From Actinomycetes bacterium (GTDB lineage Bacteria; Actinomycetota; Acidimicrobiia; Acidimicrobiales; Acidimicrobiaceae), in NCBI GenBank assembly GCA_021844725.1, contig JAKBSX010000233.1:1-5680 (forward strand): a DNA stretch of 5,680 bases. The letters run 5' to 3'. The translations under genes were made by a program, and so were the position numbers. The notes under the pieces were generated by a model that saw only the letters and a list, made by a program, of their open reading frames with translations, was not told the DNA's origin and did not search any database. Position 1 is the stretch's first letter, and each line of letters opens with the position of its first letter. Positions 1 to 5,380 of the stretch are shown in pieces.

Positions 1-76
1 AAATCTGGCTTGTGAAAGTGTTTTCAGGCCGAATCGAGCCGATCTAAGGTTGAGGGCTAACTAGCATCATACATCT

Positions 77-151
77 CGGGCTGTGGCGCAGCTTGGTTAG
101 CGTGCTTGACTGGGGGTCAAGAGGTCGGAGGTTCAAATCCTCTCAGCCCGA
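77..151 (+). tRNA. tRNA-Pro (anticodon GGG)
   Basis: A complete cloverleaf can be folded by eye. The 7-bp acceptor stem is CGGGCTG (77-83) with CAGCCCG (144-150), and A151 is the discriminator. The 5-bp anticodon stem is CTTGA (105-109) with TCAAG (117-121), and its loop CTGGGGG puts anticodon GGG at 112-114, which reads proline CCC codons (and CCU by wobble). The T arm is GGAGG-TTCAAAT-CCTCT (127-143) with the invariant TTCAAAT. CCA is not encoded, as is common in Actinobacteria. The gene remains intact although an integrase gene lies directly behind it, as expected when an integrating element restores the tRNA 3' end through its own attachment sequence. Confidence 0.96.
112..151. other. Probable attachment site (att) in the 3' half of tRNA-Pro
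   Basis: Tyrosine recombinases of this family usually recombine in the anticodon loop or T arm of a tRNA gene and leave a direct copy of the tRNA 3' end at the far side of the element. The integrase gene starts only about 95 bp beyond the tRNA end and is directed toward it, so the crossover most likely lies in this interval. The exact core cannot be set from one end. No second copy of the tRNA 3' end (around CAGCCCGA) was seen in the window, so the other att should lie beyond 5680. Confidence 0.5.
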
Positions 152-219
152 CTAAGGAATAGCAGGTCATAAGCTATATGAGGACATCACTTAGGTATGT
201 ATGCTTCCAGCGAGACACT

Positions 220-244
220 TCAAAAGACACGCTAGCTTTTTTGA
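220..244. terminator. Weak AT-rich hairpin between tRNA-Pro and the integrase
   Basis: TCAAAAG (220-226) can pair imperfectly with CTTTTTTGA (236-244) around a short loop containing GCTAG, leaving a run of six T on the + strand. It sits between two convergent transcription units, where a bidirectional terminator would be useful. The stem is short, AT-rich and contains a bulge, so support is weak. Confidence 0.25.
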
Positions 245-246
245 CT

Positions 247-1383
247 TCACTTGTTGAGGCTTTGGAGGTATACGCCGATAGCATCTGTAGCGCCCCGTAA
301 ATGCTCCGTTGCAAGGTGGCTGTAAACATCCGATGTTATCCTGATCGAGCTGTGACCTAAGAGCTTCGAAACCTGCTCCAATGGTACGCCGTTAGATATC
401 AAGAATGTGGCCGCCGAGTGTCTTAACTCGTGCAAGTGCCAACCTTCCAAGCCCGCCTTGCTGGCCACGGTTTTGAATAACTTGCTTGCATTGTCAGGAT
501 CGAGATAGTGGCCCCACACTGTAGCAAACATGGCATTAGGTTCTTTCCATTGTTGGCCAAGCTTAAGTAGCTCTTCCTTTTCTTTGATCTGGCTGGTTCT
601 GTGATTGTCTAAGGCTTCGCATACAAACTGAGGTAGAGGTAGCGTCCTACGGCTTGCTTCGGTCTTGAGAGAGCCTACCACGACTTTGGAGCCTTCCTTT
701 TTTCGGTTCTTGGTAATACTTAGGGTCTTGGCCTTGCGGTCATAATCCGACCATGTAAGCGCTATAGCTTCGCCACGCCTTAGCCCCAGGGTAAGTAATA
801 CTATCCAGAGTGCGCCTAACCTATCGTTTTGTGCAGCTTCTAGTAATGCTTGGGCTTCGGTCTCGCTTAGAGCCTTGCCCTGTCTCTGTGGTTGCTTGAT
901 CGAAGCTGAAAACATGGCAGGGTTTGAATTGACCAGCCTCCACCGTAAACCTTGATCTAGCGACATTGACAAAACGGTTCTAAGTAGCTTTACGTATCTC
1001 GGAGAAAGACCCTCATCGGTCTTCGCTTTTAGGAATTTATCGATTATTTCCGGCTGCAACTTCTCTAATGCGACGCTACCAAGTCCTGCTTTTATGTGCT
1101 TGACTGCATAACGGTATTGATCGATAGTGCCTGGTGTGACTTCAGAGACTTTGAAGGTTAGCCATGAGTCGAGGAGATCAGAGACAGTCTTTGCTTTCGC
1201 CTTTGGATCTTCGTAGCGATCTCTTGACTTCTTGAATTCCGCTAATGCTAAGTTGGCTTCGCGAAGTGACTTGCACATCCTGGTCTTACTGACAGTCTTG
1301 CCGTTGGCTTTCCATCTGAGTATTGCTTTATATCTATCGTCTAGCTTGACTATTGTTCCTTCGCCTGGTGATCGTGTCCGCAT
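247..1383 (-). CDS. Tyrosine recombinase / phage-type integrase
   Basis: This 378-aa site-specific recombinase should integrate and excise the element at the adjacent tRNA-Pro through a covalent phosphotyrosine intermediate. Residues about 1-60 form a basic, beta-rich arm-binding region (GEGTI, RYKAILRWK). Residues about 65-155 are the SAM-like core-binding domain, and about 170-365 the catalytic domain. All expected catalytic residues are visible: R202 in GLRRGE, K240 in SLKTEASRRTLPL, H318 and R321 in HLHELRH, H344 in LLGHSS, and nucleophile Y354 in SDVYSHL. Length is normal and the frame is uninterrupted. The ATG start is supported by a strong Shine-Dalgarno GGAGGGAG (1389-1396) five bases upstream. 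The gene converges on tRNA-Pro, which marks this as the element's tRNA-side end. Specific subfamily is not assigned. Confidence 0.96.
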   Translation of the reverse strand: MRTRSPGEGTIVKLDDRYKAILRWKANGKTVSKTRMCKSLREANLALAEFKKSRDRYEDPKAKAKTVSDLLDSWLTFKVSEVTPGTIDQYRYAVKHIKAGLGSVALEKLQPEIIDKFLKAKTDEGLSPRYVKLLRTVLSMSLDQGLRWRLVNSNPAMFSASIKQPQRQGKALSETEAQALLEAAQNDRLGALWIVLLTLGLRRGEAIALTWSDYDRKAKTLSITKNRKKEGSKVVVGSLKTEASRRTLPLPQFVCEALDNHRTSQIKEKEELLKLGQQWKEPNAMFATVWGHYLDPDNASKLFKTVASKAGLEGWHLHELRHSAATFLISNGVPLEQVSKLLGHSSIRITSDVYSHLATEHLRGATDAIGVYLQSLNK

Positions 1384-1406
1384 CGTGTCTCCCTCCGATG
1401 TACCAG

Positions 1407-1433
1407 CCTATACCTCTTGACTACAACTGTCAA
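1407..1433 (-). promoter_or_regulatory. Candidate integrase promoter with overlapping operator
   Basis: On the minus strand, upstream of the integrase, a perfect consensus -35 TTGACA (1428-1433) is followed after 15 bp by TATAGG (1407-1412) as a possible -10. The spacer is shorter than the ideal 17 bp. The -35 overlaps an inverted repeat TTGAC-N7-GTCAA (1417-1433), which could be a binding site for a repressor or for integrase autoregulation. The regulator is not identified. Confidence 0.4.
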
Positions 1434-1844
1434 TTACTGCCTACCCACATTCATTCATCTATGGTGAGCTTCGGTCTGCGCTGTAACTGAAAGGACGGCC
1501 ACCACGTTTGAGTTACCTGCTGATCGTGGGAAAATTCCCCCTTTTGACACGGCAATTTACTTAGCTAAGTCTCTTAAATCCCGCCCTCGTGTGTGAAGAA
1601 CTCTATTGATTTGCCCAGACACCCGTACCTACACTTTTGACCCATAACTTCGGCCGTCTACCACAGACGGGCAGGGGCCATCAGAATTACCAGAGAGCAT
1701 TATTGTGCAGCACTCCGGATCAGCCACCGCATACTTTCTGGATGTAAACGATGTAGCAGTGATTGCCAGACGTTAGCATGGCTGTCCATTTTTACATCGG
1801 CACGGTAGAAGCCGAGATCTTACCCGGAGCCACACCCCAGATCT
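1434..1844. other. Gene-poor stretch upstream of the integrase, possibly an eroded + strand gene
   Basis: No intact gene is supported here. One + strand frame (1468-1776) gives protein-like stretches, such as FELPADRGKIPPFDTAIYLA and SIIVQHSGSATAYFLDVNDV, but it has no ATG and contains in-frame TGA (1594-1596) and TAA (1645-1647) before a TAG at 1774-1776. A repressor or excisionase gene often sits at this place in a prophage, so a decayed gene is possible, but the number of stops is not clearly below chance. Also present are a 6-bp hairpin CCGTCT/AGACGG (1654-1670) without a T-run, and an inverted pair GATGTAAA (1741-1748) / TTTACATC (1791-1798). Confidence 0.3.
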
Positions 1845-1849
1845 TTACC
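1815..1849. repeat. Short direct repeat AGATCTTACC / AGATCTTTACC
   Basis: Two near-identical copies, 1815-1824 and 1839-1849, lie 24 bp apart just beyond the 3' end of the 1845-2210 gene, and the second copy includes its stop codon. Each contains the palindrome AGATCT. The function is unknown; it could be a protein-binding pair or chance. Confidence 0.3.
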
Positions 1850-2210
1850 TGTAGAAGGTGGAATCGATCGGAACAATTGCACTAAACTCATACCCGCATG
1901 AGGCGGTACGAATGTAGACGCTGTTGTACAGATCGGCCTTCGCGTCCACAACGACGCCATTGCTGAGCATGGGCTTCCCAATAACCTTCCAGTTTTCGTT
2001 GGATACGACGACGGAGCTAGCGGAACACGTGTCGTTCGCGCAAGTGGGGTCACGTTTAACACCGGATTGACTCCCATCCCTGCGATCCGCAACTACTCCG
2101 TGAAACGAATAAGTACAGGCTGTGGAGATTTGCGTAATTCCCCATCCTTCGAGCACCACTGCTGCCAAGACTACATTAGTTCCGAGCCTGGTCGCGTCTA
2201 CGTAGGACAT
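1845..2210 (-). CDS. Hypothetical cysteine-containing protein, probably missing its N-terminus
   Basis: I do not recognise this 121-aa protein. It has four cysteines (about positions 32, 57, 62, 105) and a mixed, beta-type composition, which would suit an exported disulfide-bonded protein, yet from this ATG there is no signal peptide and no convincing Shine-Dalgarno (the preceding bases are AATCAGCGATA). The same frame stays open for 32 more codons to a TAG at 2307-2309, with protein-like content such as LKTWWDGNESKGKC, but that extension has no ATG, GTG or TTG. I infer that the original gene began further upstream and lost its start, leaving a 5'-truncated remnant. Alternatives are a leaderless or ATA/ATT start, or a genuine short protein. 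The 1820-2092 frame on the same strand is a shadow. Confidence 0.5.
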   Translation of the reverse strand: MSYVDATRLGTNVVLAAVVLEGWGITQISTACTYSFHGVVADRRDGSQSGVKRDPTCANDTCSASSVVVSNENWKVIGKPMLSNGVVVDAKADLYNSVYIRTASCGYEFSAIVPIDSTFYR

Positions 2211-2615
2211 TATCGCTGATTGAATGTCGGCGCCTTCCTTATGAAACCGAACACATTTGCCTTTGGATTCGTTCCCATCCCACCACGTCTTGAGAGCCCC
2301 CCTTAACTACTTATGCAAAGATCGCCATTTCCCACTCTTTTCCTTGCCCTCGGTGCACCCCGAATATCATCACTTCGAAACGATCGGATCACGTATGTAT
2401 ATAGTTAGGTCATGACTGATTGTGAACTGCTCGGCGCATTCGAGTCTTCCTTGGCTTGTGAAAATCGTCCGCTGAAAAGAAGCATATCGGGATCAATGCA
2501 ATCACCCGGATTCTAATTTGATTCTCGATCATGTGACTATATCTCTGGCGGGAGATGCCTCCGTTTGGGCGGGATCAAAGATATCATGACGTATCAACTA
2601 ATAGTTCTCGGTTAG
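2211..2615. other. Gene-poor gap, with possible remnants of a secreted protein's N-terminus
   Basis: No intact gene is supported. On the minus strand an ATG at 2530-2532 starts a hydrophobic, signal-like stretch (MIENQIRIRVIALIPICFFS). An overlapping second frame (2405-2485) reads a serine-rich linker-like segment (SQAKEDSNAPSSSQSV) before TAA. Joining the two needs a -1 shift at the TTTT run near 2473-2476. Neither is in frame with the downstream 1845-2309 frame. The heptamer GGCGGGA occurs twice (2547-2553 and 2568-2574), 21 bp apart. No convincing terminator for the 2616-3731 gene was found. Confidence 0.3.
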
Positions 2616-3731
2616 CTACAGCCGCTGCAGTAATTCAGCTTTCTTACTTGCGAACTCTTCTTCACTCACTATTCCTGCTTCCTTCAATTGACCTAACTTT
2701 TCAAGTGCAGTGAAAATGTCATCATTCGCGCTAGTGACGACATTTCCTATGGGTCCATTCATCTTCGTAAGGATAAACGAACAGGCTTCCTGAAACTTTT
2801 CTCGCTGGGCTTTCGTGTTCAAAGACACACAGTTGGGCGCCTGGGAAGGGTCCGAGTTCCTATCACTAGACCAGTAGCTTTTCGTGGTATTCTGCATTCC
2901 ACCAGCACTGAGTTCAAAATAACCGGACATAAGGTGGTATTTCACCTGGATCCCGGAAATGTTGGTATACGGAACCTGAAACGCTTCATTACCCAGCATT
3001 TGGCCAGTCATTAAACCAGCCTTCACGATCATGACACGGGAGTCAGTGCAAATTAGGCCCTCCTTGAAGGCACCCTTTAGTTTTACAAGAACCTTTTCAT
3101 TGGGACTCAAAAGCTTGGATAAAGCTGTCTCAATACGGTCAGGCAGTTGTTCAATCAGGTTCTCCTCCTCCGCCAGACCATTTGCCAGTTTCGGCACTTT
3201 CTTCGCAGCAACGGACACAGGAGCTGGAGTCTCATCAGGTGGGTTCGTAGGGCCTCGTTCCCGGGCTGAGCGAACATGGCTGATGACTAGGGCAAGCTTG
3301 GTGCGCAATTCTTCTGGCGCAAACCGCTCAACTAGAAAAAGTGCGTCCTCGCCCGAGTGTACGCTAACTACAACGACTGCTTGCTTGTCGGGCCTCTTTG
3401 TCTGAGAGGTAAGGTAGTCTTGGACCGAGGGGCGGTTATTAGTATCAATTTCCTCAACCCCGACAGCCTTTACCTCAGTCCAAGGAATCGTGAATATAGT
3501 CTTGAACGCACCCTTGAGATGCACGCCCTCGCTATCGAGTTGAAGGTCCTTTGGCTTCTCCCCTGTAGATATATCCGGGCCCTGGCTCCAGCCACCTAGG
3601 TAGCGAGTATTGGAAATTGGCATCCATAATCCCTTAAATACTTTGTTTTCCAGCCACCACGCATCCGCCGCAATTTCCTTGGCCTTGGTCGCTTTGACTG
3701 CCTTCTGAGTGGCCGCCGTCTTATCTATCAC
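2616..3731 (-). CDS. Double PH-like domain protein with C-terminal SHOCT domain
   Basis: This 371-aa soluble protein has no signal peptide or membrane segment. Residues about 60-155 resemble a bacterial PH-like fold (LDSEGVHLKGAFKTIFTIPW, later FAPEELRTKLALVISHV). A Pro-rich linker (about 160-180) leads to a second PH/GRAM-like region, about 200-322 (LLSPNEKVLVKLKGAFKEG, CTDSRVMIVKAG, VPYTNISGIQVKY). Residues about 337-371 are a SHOCT domain (IFTALEKLGQLKEAGIVSEE, then FASKKAELLQRL), a short oligomerisation helix pair found at the C-terminus of many bacterial proteins. PH-like regions generally mediate protein or membrane contacts, so a scaffold or envelope-associated role is inferred; no catalytic motif is seen. 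The start is GTG (3729-3731), inside the end of the upstream 63-aa gene, with a poor Shine-Dalgarno (GGCGGA), suggesting translational coupling. Confidence 0.88.
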   Translation of the reverse strand: MIDKTAATQKAVKATKAKEIAADAWWLENKVFKGLWMPISNTRYLGGWSQGPDISTGEKPKDLQLDSEGVHLKGAFKTIFTIPWTEVKAVGVEEIDTNNRPSVQDYLTSQTKRPDKQAVVVVSVHSGEDALFLVERFAPEELRTKLALVISHVRSARERGPTNPPDETPAPVSVAAKKVPKLANGLAEEENLIEQLPDRIETALSKLLSPNEKVLVKLKGAFKEGLICTDSRVMIVKAGLMTGQMLGNEAFQVPYTNISGIQVKYHLMSGYFELSAGGMQNTTKSYWSSDRNSDPSQAPNCVSLNTKAQREKFQEACSFILTKMNGPIGNVVTSANDDIFTALEKLGQLKEAGIVSEEEFASKKAELLQRL

Positions 3732-3912
3732 TGGTCCGCCGCATGTTTAACATGCATAGCCCTTCTCCTATGAGTCCCACAGCAGGCACCCCAGCGGTCG
3801 CTAGCAGAGCAATCACACTGATAACGTTAAGTAGCTGGCTTGTGTTGCGTACACCCATGACGGGCTTGTTGCAATTAGCGCACCACATGACTCCTTGCGT
3901 CTTCTCTCCCAT
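3721..3912 (-). CDS. Small zinc-knuckle membrane protein
   Basis: This 63-aa protein has an N-terminal CxxC knuckle (WCANC, C11 and C14, followed by NKPV) and one hydrophobic segment, about residues 27-49 (LLNVISVIALLATAGVPAVG), ending in a basic tail (MRRTSDR). Only one CxxC pair is visible, plus a lone C53, so full tetrahedral zinc binding would need dimerisation or a partner. The ATG is well supported by AGGAGA (minus strand, 3918-3923) five bases upstream. Its last 11 bases overlap the GTG start of the PH-SHOCT gene, so the two are almost certainly co-translated and probably act together; the small protein could hold its partner at the membrane. Function is otherwise unknown. Confidence 0.8.
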   Translation of the reverse strand: MGEKTQGVMWCANCNKPVMGVRNTSQLLNVISVIALLATAGVPAVGLIGEGLCMLNMRRTSDR

Positions 3913-4011
3913 CGTTTTCTCCTATTTTCCCTAGCCAACTTACCTGATAAATAGGCCAGGCTCCCTAATACCCGAAGTCTTCACGAGGTGCTTCTTTTGG
4001 AGCAAGTACGT

Positions 4012-4549
4012 TCACCCCGCAATAGTTGCTACTTTGTAATTCCAGTTACATTCCGAGTTGACTTGGATCTGGAATGTACCAGTATCGTAAAAACTGTCAG
4101 TCGCCGTGGCTCCGGTGCCCAGAGCGTTTGGCCCGGAATCGGTGGTATTCTGTGCGCTACCGAATCCCTTTATTGTATATCTGGAAGTTTCCGGCTTGAC
4201 CAAAGTTCGAGCAGTTGTAGGTCGAGGTGAGGGTCCAACCTCTGGCGGAAGTGGGCACAGTGAACTGAGGCTCTGATCCCCGTCCCGATCCCGATTCGGT
4301 TTGGAGAACTATCGGCTTTGCAGGTGCCGTAGTGGTGGTCGGGGCGACTGTTGTAGTGGTGGCCGACGCAGAGGTCGTAGTTACCGTTCTAGCGGGGGAT
4401 ATGGCTGTCGAGTTGCTACCTGTTGTCGGTGCTTGACTGGATGCAGTTGAAACTGTCTTAGACCCAGAACTCGCACTGCTAATAATAATTATTAGAACTA
4501 CAGCCGCCAGGACAGCAGTCACAATCTTATGCTTTGCAAACCAACCCAT
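4012..4549 (-). pseudogene. Membrane-anchored secreted protein, interrupted by a one-base frameshift
   Basis: Two minus-strand frames join into one 178-aa protein. The first frame (4549 to its TAG at 4157-4159) encodes a signal/anchor helix, about residues 8-24 (IVTAVLAAVVLIIIISSASS), a Ser/Thr/Pro-rich linker (about 25-80, TTTTVAPTTTTAPAKP) and the start of an extracellular beta domain (WTLTSTYNCSNFGQAGNFQI). The second frame (from about 4164 to TGA at 4012-4014) continues it (FGSAQNTTDSG... then DTGTFQIQVNSECNWNYKV). Skipping one base in the stretch AAAGGGA (4165-4171) restores the frame. The two Cys (in YNCS and NSECNW) could form a disulfide. This layout is familiar from actinobacterial surface proteins that end in a GTF-x-x-x-NSECxW motif. 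It could be a true pseudogene, a sequencing indel, or less likely programmed +1 frameshifting. Confidence 0.75.
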
Positions 4550-4727
4550 TACTACAGTTTAACTCACAGGAAAGCAAACTATCATAAATTATTGGAGTAT
4601 GACAATAAGTCTCGGAAAAAAATGGAATTTTGTGCGCTAAGCACGTTCCTCTTCAGAGGCACCTACGAGCCGATTCTGGGCACTCGCTAACCCTCACGCA
4701 GAAAACCCCACCCACACGCCCCGCTAC

Positions 4728-4743
4728 TCTCAGTCTTCGGTGC
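4728..4743. repeat. 16-bp direct repeat, left copy
   Basis: TCTCAGTCTTCGGTGC is an exact copy of 5362-5377, and similarity continues rightward for eight more bases with two mismatches (AATCTTCG versus CATCGTCG). It lies 45 bp beyond the 3' end of the 4788-5162 gene. Read on the minus strand, it encodes the same TED-stop ending, and in the overlapping frame the same APKTE string, as the right copy. This suggests a duplicated gene junction. An exact 16-mer repeat is unlikely by chance in a window this size. Confidence 0.7.
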
Positions 4744-4787
4744 AATCTTCGACATTGTCGCAGGGGAGCTAAGAAGGGCGCGCGCAC

Positions 4788-5162
4788 CTACCCCACCGAG
4801 ATCGGAGCATTCCACCCGTTTGCCTTAAGCTGTGCCTGAGAGAATGTGACGGCGTTGAAGCTACCGACACTCACCTTGTAGAAGGACTCGGTCGTAACGG
4901 TCAGCGTTACGGACGAAGCTAAGAAGATCGGCCCACCCCTAGCCACGACTGTCCCAGACTGATTAGCCACTTTCACTGGAAGGCCGCCTGCGGTCTCCGA
5001 TAGCACACCGGACCAGGTCGAAGTTCCAGGCGTAGCCCCGTTGGTAAGGCTAATGGTCAAGGCTTGTGTCGTCGGCGTAGGTGCCGCACCTTTCAGCAAC
5101 GAGCTGAAATTGCCGAATAAGCCTATCGCCCCAATAACTAGAATCACCAGCCCTATAACCAC
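4788..5162 (-). CDS. Small single-pass membrane protein with extracellular beta domain
   Basis: This protein of 124 aa (GTG start) or 129 aa (ATT start) is not recognised. Residues 1-23 are a hydrophobic anchor (VIGLVILVIGAIGLFGNFSS), followed by a short Pro/Thr linker (about 26-33, APTPTTQA) and a Thr/Ser/Val-rich, beta-strand-like domain without cysteines. It is most likely anchored in the cytoplasmic membrane with its C-terminus outside. Start choice is uncertain. The GTG at 5160-5162 has no Shine-Dalgarno at the right distance. GAGGGG (5184-5189) instead sits six bases ahead of an in-frame ATT (5175-5177), which would add IKVIR and so supply the basic residues expected before a membrane helix. 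The frame is closed upstream by TAG at 5202-5204. The gene is flanked by a 16-bp direct repeat, so it may be an inserted cargo gene. Confidence 0.7.
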   Translation of the reverse strand: MVIGLVILVIGAIGLFGNFSSLLKGAAPTPTTQALTISLTNGATPGTSTWSGVLSETAGGLPVKVANQSGTVVARGGPIFLASSVTLTVTTESFYKVSVGSFNAVTFSQAQLKANGWNAPISVG

Positions 5163-5212
5163 TCGTATAACTTTAATGATTTTCCCCTCGTATTGCGTGT
5201 CCTATTTTTGAC

Positions 5213-5231
5213 GACGAACCGACTCTTCGTC
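5213..5231. promoter_or_regulatory. Inverted repeat GACGAA-N7-TTCGTC upstream of the membrane protein gene
   Basis: Perfect 6-bp arms at 5213-5218 and 5226-5231 lie about 35-70 bp ahead of the possible starts of the 4788-5162 gene. No T-run follows the stem on either strand in the direction a terminator would need, so an operator is more likely. The regulator is unknown. Confidence 0.3.
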
Positions 5232-5278
5232 AGACTCTCTCCAATACTTCCGATATCAATCTAGTTCTTTGCCTAGAA

Positions 5279-5380
5279 TCATTTGTCCAGCCTTTTCACA
5301 CTCTGCGATGTATCTTGGCGTACGGAATCAGCAAGCCTGCCAGATTGGTCGTTCCCTAGATTCTCAGTCTTCGGTGCCAT
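5279..5380 (-). CDS. Possible 33-aa ORF overlapping the end of the phage gene
   Basis: An ATG at 5378-5380 lies inside the last codons of the upstream HGAYS gene (17-nt overlap) and opens a 33-aa frame with a plausible hydrophilic sequence (MAPKTENLG, GRLADSVRQ, SVKRLDK). An LG...GR...DSV pattern near the N-terminus is reminiscent of P27-type small terminase subunits, which would make this a short remnant of one, but that similarity is loose and from memory. The Shine-Dalgarno is poor (GGCGA). The longer version starting at 5464 runs antiparallel to nothing and only shadows the upstream gene, so I prefer the internal ATG. Confidence 0.3.
   Translation of the reverse strand: MAPKTENLGNDQSGRLADSVRQDTSQSVKRLDK
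5362..5377. repeat. 16-bp direct repeat, right copy
   Basis: This is an exact match to 4728-4743. The copy includes the TGA stop of the HGAYS gene (5364-5366) and nearly reaches the ATG of the overlapping 33-aa ORF. The 634-bp repeat unit contains the whole 4788-5162 gene and its upstream region, as expected if that gene was inserted by, or could be lost through, recombination between the copies. Confidence 0.7.

Noticed and set aside
1232..1420. + strand frame of 62 codons
   Set aside because: Lies antisense to the 5' end of the well-supported integrase gene and has no family features.
1654..1670. Hairpin CCGTCT/AGACGG as a terminator
   Set aside because: No T-run follows on either strand; a 6-bp stem alone is weak.
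1700..1789. 29-aa minus-strand ORF starting MDSHANVWQ
   Set aside because: No Shine-Dalgarno and no recognisable motif; antisense to the possible eroded + frame. Too short to support.
1778..1885. 35-aa + strand ORF starting MAVHFYIGT
   Set aside because: No Shine-Dalgarno, and overlaps the 3' end of the 1845-2210 gene antisense.
1820..2092. 90-aa minus-strand frame
   Set aside because: Overlaps the 1845-2210 frame out of phase and is rich in Pro/Arg/Thr, as expected of a shadow.
3031..3599. Two + strand frames (3031-3405 and 3357-3599)
   Set aside because: Antisense to the PH-SHOCT gene, with low-complexity Ser/Arg content.
3743..4230. + strand frames at 3743-3934 and 3988-4230
   Set aside because: Antisense to better-supported minus-strand genes with a ribosome site or recognisable domains.
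4581..4608. Promoter for the 4012-4549 gene (TATGAT at 4581-4586, minus strand)
   Set aside because: The -10 is fair, but TTGTCA is only 13 bp away and TTATTG at 16 bp is a poor -35.
4630..4839. 69-aa + strand frame
   Set aside because: Arg/Pro/Thr-rich, no ribosome site, and overlaps the end of the 4788-5162 gene. The 4550-4787 gap otherwise shows only the repeat copy.
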